64,000 nucleotides of DNA from Aquibacillus albus (GCF_016908325.1 NZ_JAFBDR010000001.1:306527-370526), one strand, 5' to 3'. Positions 48,640-56,940 are shown, counted from the first letter of the stretch. Numbers and translations are program-made. The notes: generated from the letters alone by a model not told the origin.

Positions 48640-48731
48640 TATTGCACTTTAGCTACCCTTTAGTTGAAGTGAAAAACTTCACAAAGTATTCCATTAAGGA
48701 AGCTTGGAAAAAATCCAAGTTTAATAACTTC
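48640..48731 (-). repeat. attC-like site 4
   Basis: Core CTACCCTTTAGTTGAAGTG at 48653, then GAAGTGAAAAACTTC and CTTGGAAAAAATCCAAG hairpins before the next gene end. A diverged copy. Confidence 0.5.
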
Positions 48732-49277
48732 TTATTTCCAAGCGGACATATATTTCTTTTGATATTTACTATCTTCTTCGTACTCAATCAAATCCATTGC
48801 TATTTCCTTAATTTGCTCATCTTTTACTTCATCATATAATTTTTTTAAACCCACAATCATATCGTATCGAATCAAGGTGTAATTTTTTTCGTCCATTCCA
48901 TTTTTAAACCTATCTATAATATGATCGAGAAGCATTTCTCTTTGTTCCTGTCCTGCTAATCCTACTTTCCAAATTGATTGTATAGTATGGCGAGCAGTTA
49001 CAAATTTTGAATCTTTTGTTACTTCCCATAACGCTGGGAAATCATGAAGCATCCGTTTTTCAGGGTCACTGATTGCTAAAGCAGAAAGAAACTGTCCTGC
49101 TCTGGCTCTACGGTGATTATCGCGATCAGTAAGCCAACCTATCAATTGATCCCATACTTCATAAGACCAGTCTACTTTTTCTTTGGTTGCATGAATTATA
49201 TTTTGAAATGCTTCATATTGTAAATTTTTGTCTTTCCCTTCAAGATTTGCAAAATAAGACTTAATTGTATTATCCAT
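48732..49277 (-). CDS. HEAT-like repeat protein
   Basis: 181 aa, all-helical. Repeated helix pairs with patterns such as WDQLIGWLTDRDNHRRARAGQFLSALA and VTARHTIQSIWKVGLA suggest ARM/HEAT-like repeats, as in many Bacillus immunity-related or DNA-repair-like proteins. Function unknown. AGAGGTGTTAC precedes ATG 49277. Confidence 0.65.
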   Translation of the reverse strand: MDNTIKSYFANLEGKDKNLQYEAFQNIIHATKEKVDWSYEVWDQLIGWLTDRDNHRRARAGQFLSALAISDPEKRMLHDFPALWEVTKDSKFVTARHTIQSIWKVGLAGQEQREMLLDHIIDRFKNGMDEKNYTLIRYDMIVGLKKLYDEVKDEQIKEIAMDLIEYEEDSKYQKKYMSAWK

Positions 49278-49342
49278 TGTAACACCTCTAACATGATTTA
49301 TTATATCAATTTTATCCCATTTATGGTTTATTTCAAACTTTA

Positions 49343-49409
49343 CTAACCTGCTTCAATAGTGAAATAAGCGTTTCTGCTTGTTCCAGAAACGCACCCGTTA
49401 GCGCAGTTG
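49343..49409 (-). repeat. attC-like site 5 (full)
   Basis: Both ends are present: CTAACCTGCTTCAATAGTGAAATAAG at one and GCACCCGTTAGCGCAGTTG at the other. Between them a perfect stem GCGTTTCTG / CAGAAACGC encloses CTTGTTC. The best single example of the repeat. Confidence 0.8.
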
Positions 49410-49477
49410 ATGGGACTATTCGTATCCAGGTGCACCGGTGTATTGGGCTGTCCGTGAGCGATCGTAAGTTACTGTCG

Positions 49478-49978
49478 TTAGCGTTTATTTTCTCCGCTTT
49501 GACGGACGATCTCGTTAACGACGTGCTCGATCGGTGCGGTGGCGTCGATTATAATTCCGTTTTTCGGAATGTCTTCTTTCGTTTGGTGCAAACGCGCAAT
49601 GAGTTCCCATTCCGTTTTCTTTCCGCCAAACTCATTTTTCGGTCGCTCGTAAAGCCGCCGATTCAATGTGTCAAGGTCGACCTCGAGGACAAACACGCCG
49701 TCAAATAGATCTATGAATTTCGAAAAGTTCCTAGAACCACCGCAGAAAAATGTTACCGCCTCATCCTGGTTTGCGACCAAAGCTTTTACTTTATCTACAT
49801 GCCAAATGTGGTTCTCGTGCGTGGCGCTATCCGTCCCTGTACCAGTTTCCGGATCGCCTTGATAAGCCAATTCACGGTCACCATGAATGGCATGGTAGCC
49901 GCGCCGCTGCAATTCATTGCAGACCGAAGTTTTACCGGTGCCGGAAACGCCTTCAATCAGATAATTCCTAATACCCAT
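49478..49978 (-). CDS. P-loop kinase-like protein
   Basis: 166 aa from ATG 49978. Walker A in LIEGVSGTGKTSVCNEL, then HGDRELAY and a Glu-rich lid region, like nucleoside/shikimate-kinase-type AAA_17 proteins. Substrate unknown. The gene is visibly GC-richer than neighbouring cassettes (many CG-rich codons), pointing to a different source. Confidence 0.75.
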   Translation of the reverse strand: MGIRNYLIEGVSGTGKTSVCNELQRRGYHAIHGDRELAYQGDPETGTGTDSATHENHIWHVDKVKALVANQDEAVTFFCGGSRNFSKFIDLFDGVFVLEVDLDTLNRRLYERPKNEFGGKKTEWELIARLHQTKEDIPKNGIIIDATAPIEHVVNEIVRQSGENKR

Positions 49979-50000
49979 GGCTAGACCCTCCATTTCTGTT

Positions 50001-50085
50001 GCTAAACTGCCCTAATATAAAAGAACGATCAGTTGAAACTGATCGTAAATGCTTCTTCAAATTTCGCCACCCGTTTGTTGAATAA
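50001..50085 (-). repeat. attC-like site 6 (full)
   Basis: GCTAAACTGCC at one end and GCCACCCGTTTGTTGAATAA at the other; central perfect hairpin ACGATCAGTT GA AACTGATCGT. Confidence 0.75.
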
Positions 50086-50088
50086 TAA

Positions 50089-50334
50089 TTATTTCTTCTT
50101 CACTAAATCAATAAGGTAATAAACTTGTGCAATTAGATATGATAGAAGAAAAACAATCGCTGTACCAACAGATAAAATTGTTGTTTCTAAATGGTTGCCA
50201 CCATCAAAAAATCCATTGCCCAGAAAAAAGATAATAAAGCTAATAGCTAATGTACCAAAAAAAGATTTTAATATACTTCCCCATTTAGATGCCTCCTCTT
50301 TAAAAACTATTAAATTAACTTGCTGGTTTAGCAC
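50089..50334 (-). CDS. small membrane protein
   Basis: 81 aa, two hydrophobic helices (about 24-44 and 53-75). No in-frame ATG near the front; GTG 50334 lies inside the attC-like end box (GTGCTAAACCAG), so the repeat seems to supply the start. Family unknown. Confidence 0.6.
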   Translation of the reverse strand: MLNQQVNLIVFKEEASKWGSILKSFFGTLAISFIIFFLGNGFFDGGNHLETTILSVGTAIVFLLSYLIAQVYYLIDLVKKK

Positions 50335-50383
50335 AATAACCTTCTACCCTTGTTGTACTAAAGCACCCGATAAAGGTATAAAG
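50319..50383 (-). repeat. attC-like site 7
   Basis: CTGGTTTAGCACAATAA at one end, GCACCCGATAAAG at the other, with CTTCTACCCTTGTTGTACTAAAG between. Confidence 0.7.
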
Positions 50384-50390
50384 CAACTAT

Positions 50391-50534
50391 TCAAAAATTT
50401 AATTCCGCATACTTTGTACACATAAGAATTATCAATCCAATAAAACCAAAGGTTATAGAAATCAAAACTAAACCACACATAATAAAAAAAGAAATATTTA
50501 TCACACGACTAGCAATACCTTTATTCTCCTTCAA
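50391..50534 (-). CDS. small membrane protein (47 aa)
   Basis: Starts at TTG 50534, 6 bases after GGTGG; ends at TGA 50391. Helix of about 30 hydrophobic residues including SFFIMCGLVLISITFGFIG. No homologue recognised. Together with sites 7 and 8 it forms a complete cassette. Confidence 0.6.
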   Translation of the reverse strand: MKENKGIASRVINISFFIMCGLVLISITFGFIGLIILMCTKYAELNF

Positions 50535-50577
50535 AATGCACCACCTACTCAAACCTTAATGGATAGTTTGTTCGATT

Positions 50578-50632
50578 ACTGCGCCCCATAGCGAAATATC
50601 GTTATTGAAGTAACGCACCCCTTATGTTGAAG
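50578..50632 (-). repeat. attC-like site 8
   Basis: ACTGCGCCCCATAGCGAAATA, stem CGTTATTGAAGTAACG, then GCACCCCTTATGTTGAAG. Confidence 0.7.
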
Positions 50633-50634
50633 AT

Positions 50635-51144
50635 CTAATCGTCTGTTTCTTCAATACTAATATTTAATTTATCTAGCATATTATTAATTACTTGCATTGC
50701 TTCTTCCCTTTGCTTATAGTCTGAAGTACAAAACCTAATCATTTCTAAATCATTTTCTGCTTGCTTTACAACATCCGAAATTTCATTGGGCACAGCAATC
50801 CAAGATAGGGTTCTTCCTAATTCAGCAATATTATACACACCTTCTTTAAACTTCCTACAAGCCAACTTCAACTCATACAAAGAATCATTAATTGGCTTCC
50901 AATCTGGATCTCTTTTATCATTTCCGTTTGGCTTCCTAACATTTTTTTGAAACTCCTTTTCACAAGCACCATATTTCAAATAATTCTTTTGTGCTTCTAT
51001 TAATGGTATTTGATTTGCACCCGCCTCATAAACATCCTCTTTCTGAAAGGGATCATCTTCCCAGAAGCAAATGGGACATATATCATAATGACCATCACTA
51101 TCCATTGTTTTATAGCCACAACATGGGCAAGTAAGTTTTTTCAT
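50635..51144 (-). CDS. CPCC family cysteine-rich protein
   Basis: 169 aa. N-terminal LTCPCCGYKT, then YDICPICFWEDD, the two Cys pairs of the Cys_rich_CPCC family (likely zinc-binding). Family members are often seen in polymorphic-toxin/immunity loci, but function is not proven. GAGGTGCATTT precedes ATG 51144. Confidence 0.8.
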   Translation of the reverse strand: MKKLTCPCCGYKTMDSDGHYDICPICFWEDDPFQKEDVYEAGANQIPLIEAQKNYLKYGACEKEFQKNVRKPNGNDKRDPDWKPINDSLYELKLACRKFKEGVYNIAELGRTLSWIAVPNEISDVVKQAENDLEMIRFCTSDYKQREEAMQVINNMLDKLNISIEETDD

Positions 51145-51190
51145 AAATGCACCTCATATAATCCTTCTGAATTAAGCCTCACATATAAAT

Positions 51191-51226
51191 ACTTGTTAAA
51201 GCATTGCACCCTTTAGTTCAACAAGG
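51191..51226 (-). repeat. attC-like site 9
   Basis: ACTTGTTAAAGCATTGCACCCTTTAGTTCAACAAGG; the ends ACTTGTT and AACAAGG are also complementary. Confidence 0.7.
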
Positions 51227-51235
51227 AAAATATTT

Positions 51236-51556
51236 TCACTTGAGTTTAATCTCCATTGAGCCACTTTCTAAATCCAAAACTTTATATTTGTTTTCTACAT
51301 CGTAGCCTATTCTTTTTAGTTGTTTAATTAAGGTTTTTTTACTCCAGTCTTTTGGTTTGGTATCTATATAAAACCAAGTAGCACCTGAGAGCAACCACTC
51401 ATCCCTATATGTTGCAAAAGAATAACCTTGGTCATCATCGTCAAAACCAGATTCAAAGCCACAACAATCACATATTTCAAATGTCGGGTCTCCAAAGGAA
51501 TTATATTGAGCTTTATTTAAGTTTCCGTATCCACAGATTACACAATTATAAGTCAT
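51236..51556 (-). CDS. cysteine-rich protein, CPCC-related
   Basis: 106 aa. CVICGYGNL and FEICDCCGFESGFDDDDQG give two Cys pairs that could bind zinc, similar in style to the CPCC protein beside it. C-terminal half has WLLSGATWFYIDTKPKDWSK. AGGAGAAATTTTTA precedes the ATG. Family assignment is tentative. Confidence 0.6.
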   Translation of the reverse strand: MTYNCVICGYGNLNKAQYNSFGDPTFEICDCCGFESGFDDDDQGYSFATYRDEWLLSGATWFYIDTKPKDWSKKTLIKQLKRIGYDVENKYKVLDLESGSMEIKLK

Positions 51557-51590
51557 TAAAAATTTCTCCTAATAATGTAAACTTTTAAAA

Positions 51591-51664
51591 TAGCTTCACT
51601 CCGTAAATGAAAGTCAGAAGTGGGTGCCCCTTATTTTAAGAATCGCCCCCGTTAATGCAATTAA
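51591..51664 (-). repeat. attC-like site 10
   Basis: TAGCTTCACTCCG at one end and CGCCCCCGTTAATGCAATTAAC at the other; the inner part is diverged. Confidence 0.55.
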
Positions 51665-52086
51665 CAATTGTTTTTTTCAACGATTATTGTTGGTGGGTTA
51701 TCATTTATCACTTCTAATATTTCATCTTCAGTGACAAATACATAATGCTCCAATTTACTGGCTATGTTTTTATATATATTATGGTGTTGTTCATTGAACC
51801 ACTCTATATAATCGGAGTTCTTCATTTTAAATAACGACCATACATAGCTTGGGAATTTTTTATTTCTTAACTTCCCAAATTTATCGTCGAACCTTAACAT
51901 CATCTGTTCATTTGTACTTCGAAACGACATCACGAAATTAAACTTGAACCTGATAAGCGTGCCATCATTGTTGCTTAAGAAAATATTGAAGCCATTTTCA
52001 TTCCACTCATATTTTTCTAAATCCAGTAATTTTGATGGTATTTCATTATTTGGTTTCCACATAACCAATTCATTTTTTTCGGTCAT
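51661..52086 (-). CDS. hypothetical protein
   Basis: 141 aa from ATG 52086 (AAAGGTGG upstream). Soluble; contains FNIFLSNNDGTLIRFKF and MLRFDDKFGKLR. No family recognised. The stop codon lies 4 bases inside the end box of site 10. Confidence 0.6.
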   Translation of the reverse strand: MTEKNELVMWKPNNEIPSKLLDLEKYEWNENGFNIFLSNNDGTLIRFKFNFVMSFRSTNEQMMLRFDDKFGKLRNKKFPSYVWSLFKMKNSDYIEWFNEQHHNIYKNIASKLEHYVFVTEDEILEVINDNPPTIIVEKNNC

Positions 52087-52140
52087 AATTACCACCTTTA
52101 ATATTTTCTTAACTAATATTATAACTTTATGGCTTCTTTA

Positions 52141-52212
52141 ACTAAACTGCTTCGTTTCTAAAGAAAAAGCATTCCCCGTTATTGCGGTAATGCACCCGTT
52201 AATTAAATAAGG
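52141..52212 (-). repeat. attC-like site 11 (full)
   Basis: CTAAACTGCTTCG at one end, GCACCCGTTAATTAAATAAGG at the other. Inner CCGTTATTGCGGTAATGCACCCGTT is almost identical to the same block in site 13. Confidence 0.8.
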
Positions 52213-52213
52213 T

Positions 52214-52747
52214 CTAATCTATTTCCGATTCTATTTCAATCAATTTCGACCATTTATTGTCATCTTCTTTGTGTAAATAAACTAAGTACATATCATCAAA
52301 TCCATCAAAATTTTTATCTTTTTCAAAGTACATTCTAAGTTGATATCTCCCTTTATCTTCAGGGGTATAGAAACCAATAAGAGAAGAAAATTGAAAGTCA
52401 TCTGTCACATCAATAATATTGTTTTTTCTTAATTCGTTATGTACCATTTCTTCATCAGACAAACTTGTTCCTACACTGCCAGGTAAATAATAGGCTTCTT
52501 TGGCTTCGTTACTATCAAAGGACATATAACCTATACCCTCCATATAGGGATATATCATGTTTTCTCCAAATTCTTTATCAATGACTATTTCTAACATATA
52601 ATCTTTATAACTTAATCTTTCATTTTCATTTATATTTAATTTTGCCTCTATTGTTACATCTTCTGGATTTATTTTTGGAGTTTGTTCTTTAGTACATCCT
52701 ATTATGAAAGTTACAATAATTAGAAATAATACCATTGCTTGTTTCAC
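52214..52747 (-). CDS. lipoprotein
   Basis: 177 aa. Signal peptide with lipobox FIIGC (cleavage before Cys18), so membrane-anchored outside the cell. Mature part is acidic with AKLNINENERLSYKDYMLEI. Family unknown. Start GTG 52747, AGGAGGT upstream. Confidence 0.75.
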   Translation of the reverse strand: MKQAMVLFLIIVTFIIGCTKEQTPKINPEDVTIEAKLNINENERLSYKDYMLEIVIDKEFGENMIYPYMEGIGYMSFDSNEAKEAYYLPGSVGTSLSDEEMVHNELRKNNIIDVTDDFQFSSLIGFYTPEDKGRYQLRMYFEKDKNFDGFDDMYLVYLHKEDDNKWSKLIEIESEID

Positions 52748-52795
52748 ACAATACCTCCTTTATACTTCTCACCATATTATATAGCGATTATACAA

Positions 52796-52860
52796 CTCTT
52801 CTGCCTCTATAGTGGAATAGCGACCGCTGCTTGTTCAGCAATCGCACCCTTTAGTCATCC
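52796..52860 (-). repeat. attC-like site 12
   Basis: TCTGCCTCTATAGTGGAATA, arms GCGA-GCTG / CAGC-TCGC around CTTGTTC, then GCACCCTTTAGT. Confidence 0.75.
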
Positions 52861-53248
52861 ATGCAGCGCAAAAAATCAGCGCTGCACCACAGCGAATGAA
52901 AATGTATTATACTGTTTATACTGGATCTAAGGCTGGCGAGGAAGGTCTATACACTATGGTGCCTAGAGCCCATCCTTTAGTCTGACTCCAACGACCACGG
53001 TGCATCACTGACTGTCGCGCCCTATATGGGTAGCACTCATGGGAGATTAATCCTTTTCTGGTTGTTGCACCAGCCAAGTCTTTTATAACACTGGGAAGGA
53101 ACGATTACAGTATTGTAGTTTTTCTTCAACTTATATAAGAATATGAAGGCTCAGCCTTTTTTAAAAAAGATTTTTTCTGAGTCTATTTTGTTATGTTCTT
53201 TTTTAGATCTTCATCGTTTTGAATTTTCATGGGAGTGCAATTACAGCT
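52861..53248. other. ORF-less GC-rich stretch in the array
   Basis: About 390 bp between two cassettes. The part 52925-53110 is clearly GC-richer than neighbours and has no coding frame. Read on the plus strand, a GGGAAGGAACGATTAC near 53093 and paired blocks could be the left end and bridge-RNA region of an IS110-family element, but this is only a guess. A hairpin AAGGCTCAGCC...TTTTTT sits at 53146-53185. Confidence 0.4.
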
Positions 53249-53449
53249 TTACGCTTTTCTATTTATAATGTGTTTAGATTTTTCACTACTTCTCTCATCC
53301 TCCTTCTGTTTTTTTAACTCACTAATTTCTTTTTTTAATTCCTTTATCGACTTTGACTCATCTATACCTCTTGTAACTGCTGTTTTAATAATTAGATAGA
53401 ACACGAATAAATAAATTAGGCTTATAAGTATCCAAAGTTCATATTCCAT
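53249..53449 (-). CDS. small membrane protein with coiled coil
   Basis: 66 aa. N-terminal helix LWILISLIYLFVFYLIIKTAV, then a Lys/Glu-rich coiled coil. Family unknown. GGGGGAC precedes ATG 53449. Confidence 0.65.
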   Translation of the reverse strand: MEYELWILISLIYLFVFYLIIKTAVTRGIDESKSIKELKKEISELKKQKEDERSSEKSKHIINRKA

Positions 53450-53503
53450 TTTAAGTCCCCCTTGAACGTTCGTTCATACCCATATTTTATCATTTCTTGT
53501 TCC

Positions 53504-53571
53504 GCACTCCTGTAAATCTTAAAGAAAATGCACTACCGTTGTTGCGGTAATGCAACCGTTTGTTTAATAAG
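53504..53571 (-). repeat. attC-like site 13 (full)
   Basis: GCACTCCTGTAAATC, stem TGCACTACCG / GCGGTAATGCA, then GCAACCGTTTGTTTAATAAG. Confidence 0.75.
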
Positions 53572-53576
53572 AAAAG

Positions 53577-54011
53577 CTAGTATTTCTCTTCCAATTTGTT
53601 ATCGAAAAACGAATTTAATTCTGGATAATCAATTACATACATTCTTTGTCCTGTTTCATTTGTTATTGTATTATAAATGTCCTCACCGTCATATTGAATT
53701 CTAATTATCGTACCTGTTTTCATTTCAATCATGACTCCTGCCTTTAGGTCGGGAGGTACTTGTTCAACCTCAGTAATTCTGTCTTCTGGAGTTTCATTAT
53801 ACAGCTTTAGTAAATGGTTAATCTCTTCTTTTGACAATTCAACATTTACATTATCGTTAAAATTACCTTTTAACACCCACATACTCATTTTTATTTGCTC
53901 AATATCATTGGATTTCAAATCTTCTTGAACTTTTGAAATACTCTCACTGTTTGAACATCCAATTAAAGAAAATACAATTATTAAACCTAAACCAATCAAA
54001 AAATTCTTCAT
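53577..54011 (-). CDS. lipoprotein
   Basis: 144 aa. Signal peptide with lipobox SLIGC (Cys19). Mature part includes ELSKEEINHLLKLYNETPEDRITEVE. Exported, family unknown. ATG 54011 follows GGGGAGAGTTGG. Confidence 0.75.
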   Translation of the reverse strand: MKNFLIGLGLIIVFSLIGCSNSESISKVQEDLKSNDIEQIKMSMWVLKGNFNDNVNVELSKEEINHLLKLYNETPEDRITEVEQVPPDLKAGVMIEMKTGTIIRIQYDGEDIYNTITNETGQRMYVIDYPELNSFFDNKLEEKY

Positions 54012-54070
54012 AAAACCAACTCTCCCCTTACCTTAATTGTACATTATATTGCAGTCACCTTGTTGAATTA

Positions 54071-54146
54071 TCCTGCTTCTTTAACACAATAGGAGCTGCA
54101 GCATCGACAACTCCTTATTACACTCTTGCCCCCGATAGTGAAATAA
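54071..54146 (-). repeat. attC-like site 14 (full)
   Basis: CCTGCTTCTTTAACACAATA, stem AGGAG...CTCCT enclosing CTGCAGCATCGACAA, then GCCCCCGATAGTGAAATAA. Same subfamily as sites 22 and 28. Confidence 0.75.
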
Positions 54147-54162
54147 AATGATGTTATTTTAA

Positions 54163-54450
54163 TCATTGTTTTTTAACCTTATATTTTGCAAAATAAGGAA
54201 ATAGAAGTATTGAGATAATCACTATTGTTAGAATTGATAAAAGTCCAACTAAAAGAGAAATGTTACTTAAAACAACTGCAAACGCTAATAATGGAAACAA
54301 AATGCCAAATAAACTTCGAGTTTTATTAGTAACAACATGCGTTGTTCCACACTTTTTACATACAAGGGGTTTATAAGTCCAACGAATAGCCTTTTGTATT
54401 TCTTTCCATGTAAATTGGTAACCGCAAGATTTACACTTTTGTATAGCCAA
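54163..54450 (-). CDS. TIGR04104-like zinc-finger membrane protein
   Basis: 95 aa. Two CxxC pairs (CKSCGYQFTW and CKKCGTTHVV) followed by two membrane helices and a basic tail. Matches the TIGR04104 putative zinc finger family common in Bacillus; function unknown. GGGGGATTTTTTGGC upstream of the ATG. Confidence 0.78.
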   Translation of the reverse strand: MAIQKCKSCGYQFTWKEIQKAIRWTYKPLVCKKCGTTHVVTNKTRSLFGILFPLLAFAVVLSNISLLVGLLSILTIVIISILLFPYFAKYKVKKQ

Positions 54451-54527
54451 AAAATCCCCCTTTCTTAAGGCAACCTTAACATGAATTATTCCATAGTTAT
54501 CTTTGAAAAATTCACCAAATCATATTC

Positions 54528-54573
54528 AACATAACTGCCCTTTACTTTAAGTGCAATTATTCACAAAATAATA
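54528..54573 (-). repeat. attC-like site 15 (decayed)
   Basis: AACTGCCCTTTACTTTAA is like the leading half; the GCACCCGTTA core is only GTGCAATTATTC. Confidence 0.4.
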
Positions 54574-54574
54574 A

Positions 54575-54964
54575 TTAATCCAATAATAATTCCTTTAAAT
54601 TTTTCGTTGAGTTTTCTGGTATTCCATAATAAATACCTTTTCCTATTTCAGTAACTGCTCCTCTTATGGAACTTTCACTTATCCAAAGTTGAAAGTCTCT
54701 TTTTCCACCATCATCATATTCAATCATTGCTATAAAATTAGGAGGTCCCATGTCAACTTGACCTTTGTACTCTTCAGCAGATTCAATAGCACGAACAAAC
54801 TTAGTAATATCTGTTGAACTTCCAATTGTCTTATATGCTTCTTCTCCAACTTTTTCAAAGTCTTCTGATTCATATAACTTGATAACATCGATGTTGGAGG
54901 AACTTAACTCAAATTTAGAAGAACAACCAGACAAAATAATTAATGACAGGATTATTAAATTCAC
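54575..54964 (-). CDS. lipoprotein
   Basis: 129 aa. Lipobox ILSGC (Cys14). The start is uncertain: GTG 54964 gives a short signal peptide, while the best Shine-Dalgarno (GGGGGAG) is about 17 bases upstream. Mature part acidic, FVRAIESAEEYKGQVDMG. Family unknown. Confidence 0.65.
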   Translation of the reverse strand: MNLIILSLIILSGCSSKFELSSSNIDVIKLYESEDFEKVGEEAYKTIGSSTDITKFVRAIESAEEYKGQVDMGPPNFIAMIEYDDGGKRDFQLWISESSIRGAVTEIGKGIYYGIPENSTKNLKELLLD

Positions 54965-55031
54965 TCTTACTAAGATAATTATCTCCCCCTTTTAGTACCT
55001 GACTTATAATACAGAAATAAGTTTCACTTAT

Positions 55032-55066
55032 GATGCTAAACTGCTGGTTTAGCTGAAGAAACTAAA
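55032..55066 (-). repeat. attC-like site 16 (minimal)
   Basis: GCTAAAC TGCTG GTTTAGC: both end boxes joined directly, no arms between them. It could be a collapsed site. Confidence 0.6.
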
Positions 55067-55068
55067 GC

Positions 55069-55431
55069 TTAATTTATGTCTTTAATAAGTAATCCTACAC
55101 CCTCGTTATCTGCACTAGCTTCTGGATAAAAAATCAATTGAAATTTTTTGCCTTCTTTTTCATAAATACCAGAAACGGGGACATCATCTGATGTAACCTC
55201 ACCTGTCCATCCCAAAGAGGAAAGTTTATTCGTATGCCAATCCATTGCTTCTTTGTAGTTCAAGTCAGGAATATAGTAGCATTCGTCATTAGGTTCTAAC
55301 GCTACTTCTGGACCTGTGGAAGAAGATTTTTGTGCTTTAGAATATAAGAACTCATATTGTTGCTTAGAAGATATCATCCAACCAACTACGGATATCGCTA
55401 TTATTAAAAATAAAAACAGAAGCTTTTTCAT
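55069..55431 (-). CDS. membrane-anchored hypothetical protein
   Basis: 120 aa. One N-terminal helix (about 4-20) then an outside domain with DECYYIPDLNYKEAMDWHTNKL and FQLIFYPEAS. No lipobox Cys. Family unknown. GGGGGATTGG upstream of the ATG. Confidence 0.6.
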   Translation of the reverse strand: MKKLLFLFLIIAISVVGWMISSKQQYEFLYSKAQKSSSTGPEVALEPNDECYYIPDLNYKEAMDWHTNKLSSLGWTGEVTSDDVPVSGIYEKEGKKFQLIFYPEASADNEGVGLLIKDIN

Positions 55432-55483
55432 CCAATCCCCCCTCGATAATTAGACGGTTAATATTTTATATAATTTTCGATAA

Positions 55484-55640
55484 TTTCTTGTTGAAGTAAA
55501 CTGCCAATTATTTACACAAGTTCTTCCGTTACATTAATTTTAACATAATATTCCATTTAAACCTTTTAAATTCAAAAGAAAAAGACCGCCATGATTGACG
55601 ATCATCTTATTAAACTCTTGCATCCCGTTAACGTAATAAG
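55484..55640 (-). repeat. attC-like site 17 (long form)
   Basis: Left box AAGTAAACTGCCAATTATTTACAC, then a long insert with a hairpin GACCGCC...GATTGACGATCATC, then GCATCCCGTTAACGTAATAAG. Shares about 75 bp with site 25. Confidence 0.65.
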
Positions 55641-55642
55641 TA

Positions 55643-55706
55643 TTGAACTTTTATTAGCTGGTTTACTTGAATAAGCGAATGGCGATCAATAATTGACCGC
55701 CTTTTA
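55643..55706 (-). terminator. hairpin after module B
   Basis: GGCGATCAATAATTGACCGCC is an imperfect inverted repeat following the tautomerase stop on the minus strand. Confidence 0.45.
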
Positions 55707-55707
55707 C

Positions 55708-56097
55708 TCATACATTAACTTTATAATTCAGTGCTAATTCATCCCCAGGTAATCCCTTTATTCCCCAGTTATGTTTTGGAGTTTCAAAAATTGTAATCTC
55801 AACATCCTGTGGGGATATACTCAATTCACTATTTATACGTGCGAATAATAACTTTAGTAATTGCTTTTTAGCTTCAACAGTTCGACCTTCAAACATACTA
55901 ACCTCGATTACAGTATATGTTTCAGTTCTCCCAATCGCAAAATAAAAATCTTCTTTATCCATAGGGAAAAAGCGAAGAAATTTCTTATCAACAGGAAATT
56001 CAAGCGCTTCTACCATACATGAATGAATAACATTCGATAGTGTGTCCTTAATTGGATTTAACCTGTCCTTAATCCCGTAAATTTTAATTTGTCCCAT
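55708..56097 (-). CDS. tautomerase family protein, copy B
   Basis: 129 aa from ATG 56097. Close to copy A at 43756 (both begin MGQIKIYG and end in ALNYKV). It ends the complete T-box module. Family catalytic Pro1 is not evident, so activity is uncertain. Confidence 0.75.
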   Translation of the reverse strand: MGQIKIYGIKDRLNPIKDTLSNVIHSCMVEALEFPVDKKFLRFFPMDKEDFYFAIGRTETYTVIEVSMFEGRTVEAKKQLLKLLFARINSELSISPQDVEITIFETPKHNWGIKGLPGDELALNYKVNV

Positions 56098-56181
56098 TCT
56101 CATCTCACCTTTCCCATATTTAATCGATCACTAATGAGTCAGATTAAATAAACAACTGATGGTTATCTTGACATGACCCAT

Positions 56182-56940
56182 TTACTTTTCACAGATAATA
56201 GAGAACATGCGGTGAGGTATTTTTAATATTCCATCAGAGACGTAATTTCTTAAGAAAATATTTAACTCTGCATCAAAAGCCAGTACCTCTTCTCGCGATA
56301 AACTCCCGCCAATTTCCGACCTAGTTCTCATACGACCTCTCCACTCCTCATGAGTGAAGGTAATTACAGTATCAAAACTAAAGGTTTCTATATTGTTAAA
56401 TCCTACTTTATAAAGTTCTTCTATCCAATGAGGATAAATACCGTAGTTATTTAATTGATTAATTTCGGGATTAAATTTACAGACAAGTTTCTGTGTTTCT
56501 GAAACGATATTATTTTCCATTAATAGCTGGTCAAATTGACCGATAATAAATCTTCCGCCTTCTTTCAGAACACGGAACACTTCACTAATAGCCTTCTCAG
56601 AAGACAGGACGTTCCAACAATGAACTGCTGTAACAATATCAAAATAATCATTATTAAAAGGAAGGTTAGTAACATCTCCAAGAATATAATCAATATTTAA
56701 GAATTGGCTATTTTTTTTAGCTTCATTTATAAGTTCTGGTGAATTATCTATCCCAGTAACTAAACATCCTCTGTTCACTAGATCTCTAGCTACTAAACCA
56801 TTAGAAGTAGCGATGTCTAGCACTTTTTGATTTTGAAAGTAAATATTGTAATCATCTTCTAATTTTTTATAAAATTTACGTGGATATCCAGAACGGTACT
56901 TACTGAAGTCTTCAGCTACATTGCCAAATAGGTTTTCCAT
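56182..56940 (-). CDS. class I SAM methyltransferase (second)
   Basis: 252 aa. Motif I VLDIATSNGLVARDL, motif II VTGIDNSPELI, and FDIVTAVHCWNVL put it in the Methyltransf_11 family. Substrate unknown. It starts 5 bp after the first methyltransferase and lies before the tautomerase, so one operon under the T-box. Absent from module A. Confidence 0.85.
   Translation of the reverse strand: MENLFGNVAEDFSKYRSGYPRKFYKKLEDDYNIYFQNQKVLDIATSNGLVARDLVNRGCLVTGIDNSPELINEAKKNSQFLNIDYILGDVTNLPFNNDYFDIVTAVHCWNVLSSEKAISEVFRVLKEGGRFIIGQFDQLLMENNIVSETQKLVCKFNPEINQLNNYGIYPHWIEELYKVGFNNIETFSFDTVITFTHEEWRGRMRTRSEIGGSLSREEVLAFDAELNIFLRNYVSDGILKIPHRMFSIICEK

Noticed and set aside
49430..49984. Plus-strand frames opposite the kinase cassette
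   Set aside because: They mirror a well-supported minus-strand P-loop gene.
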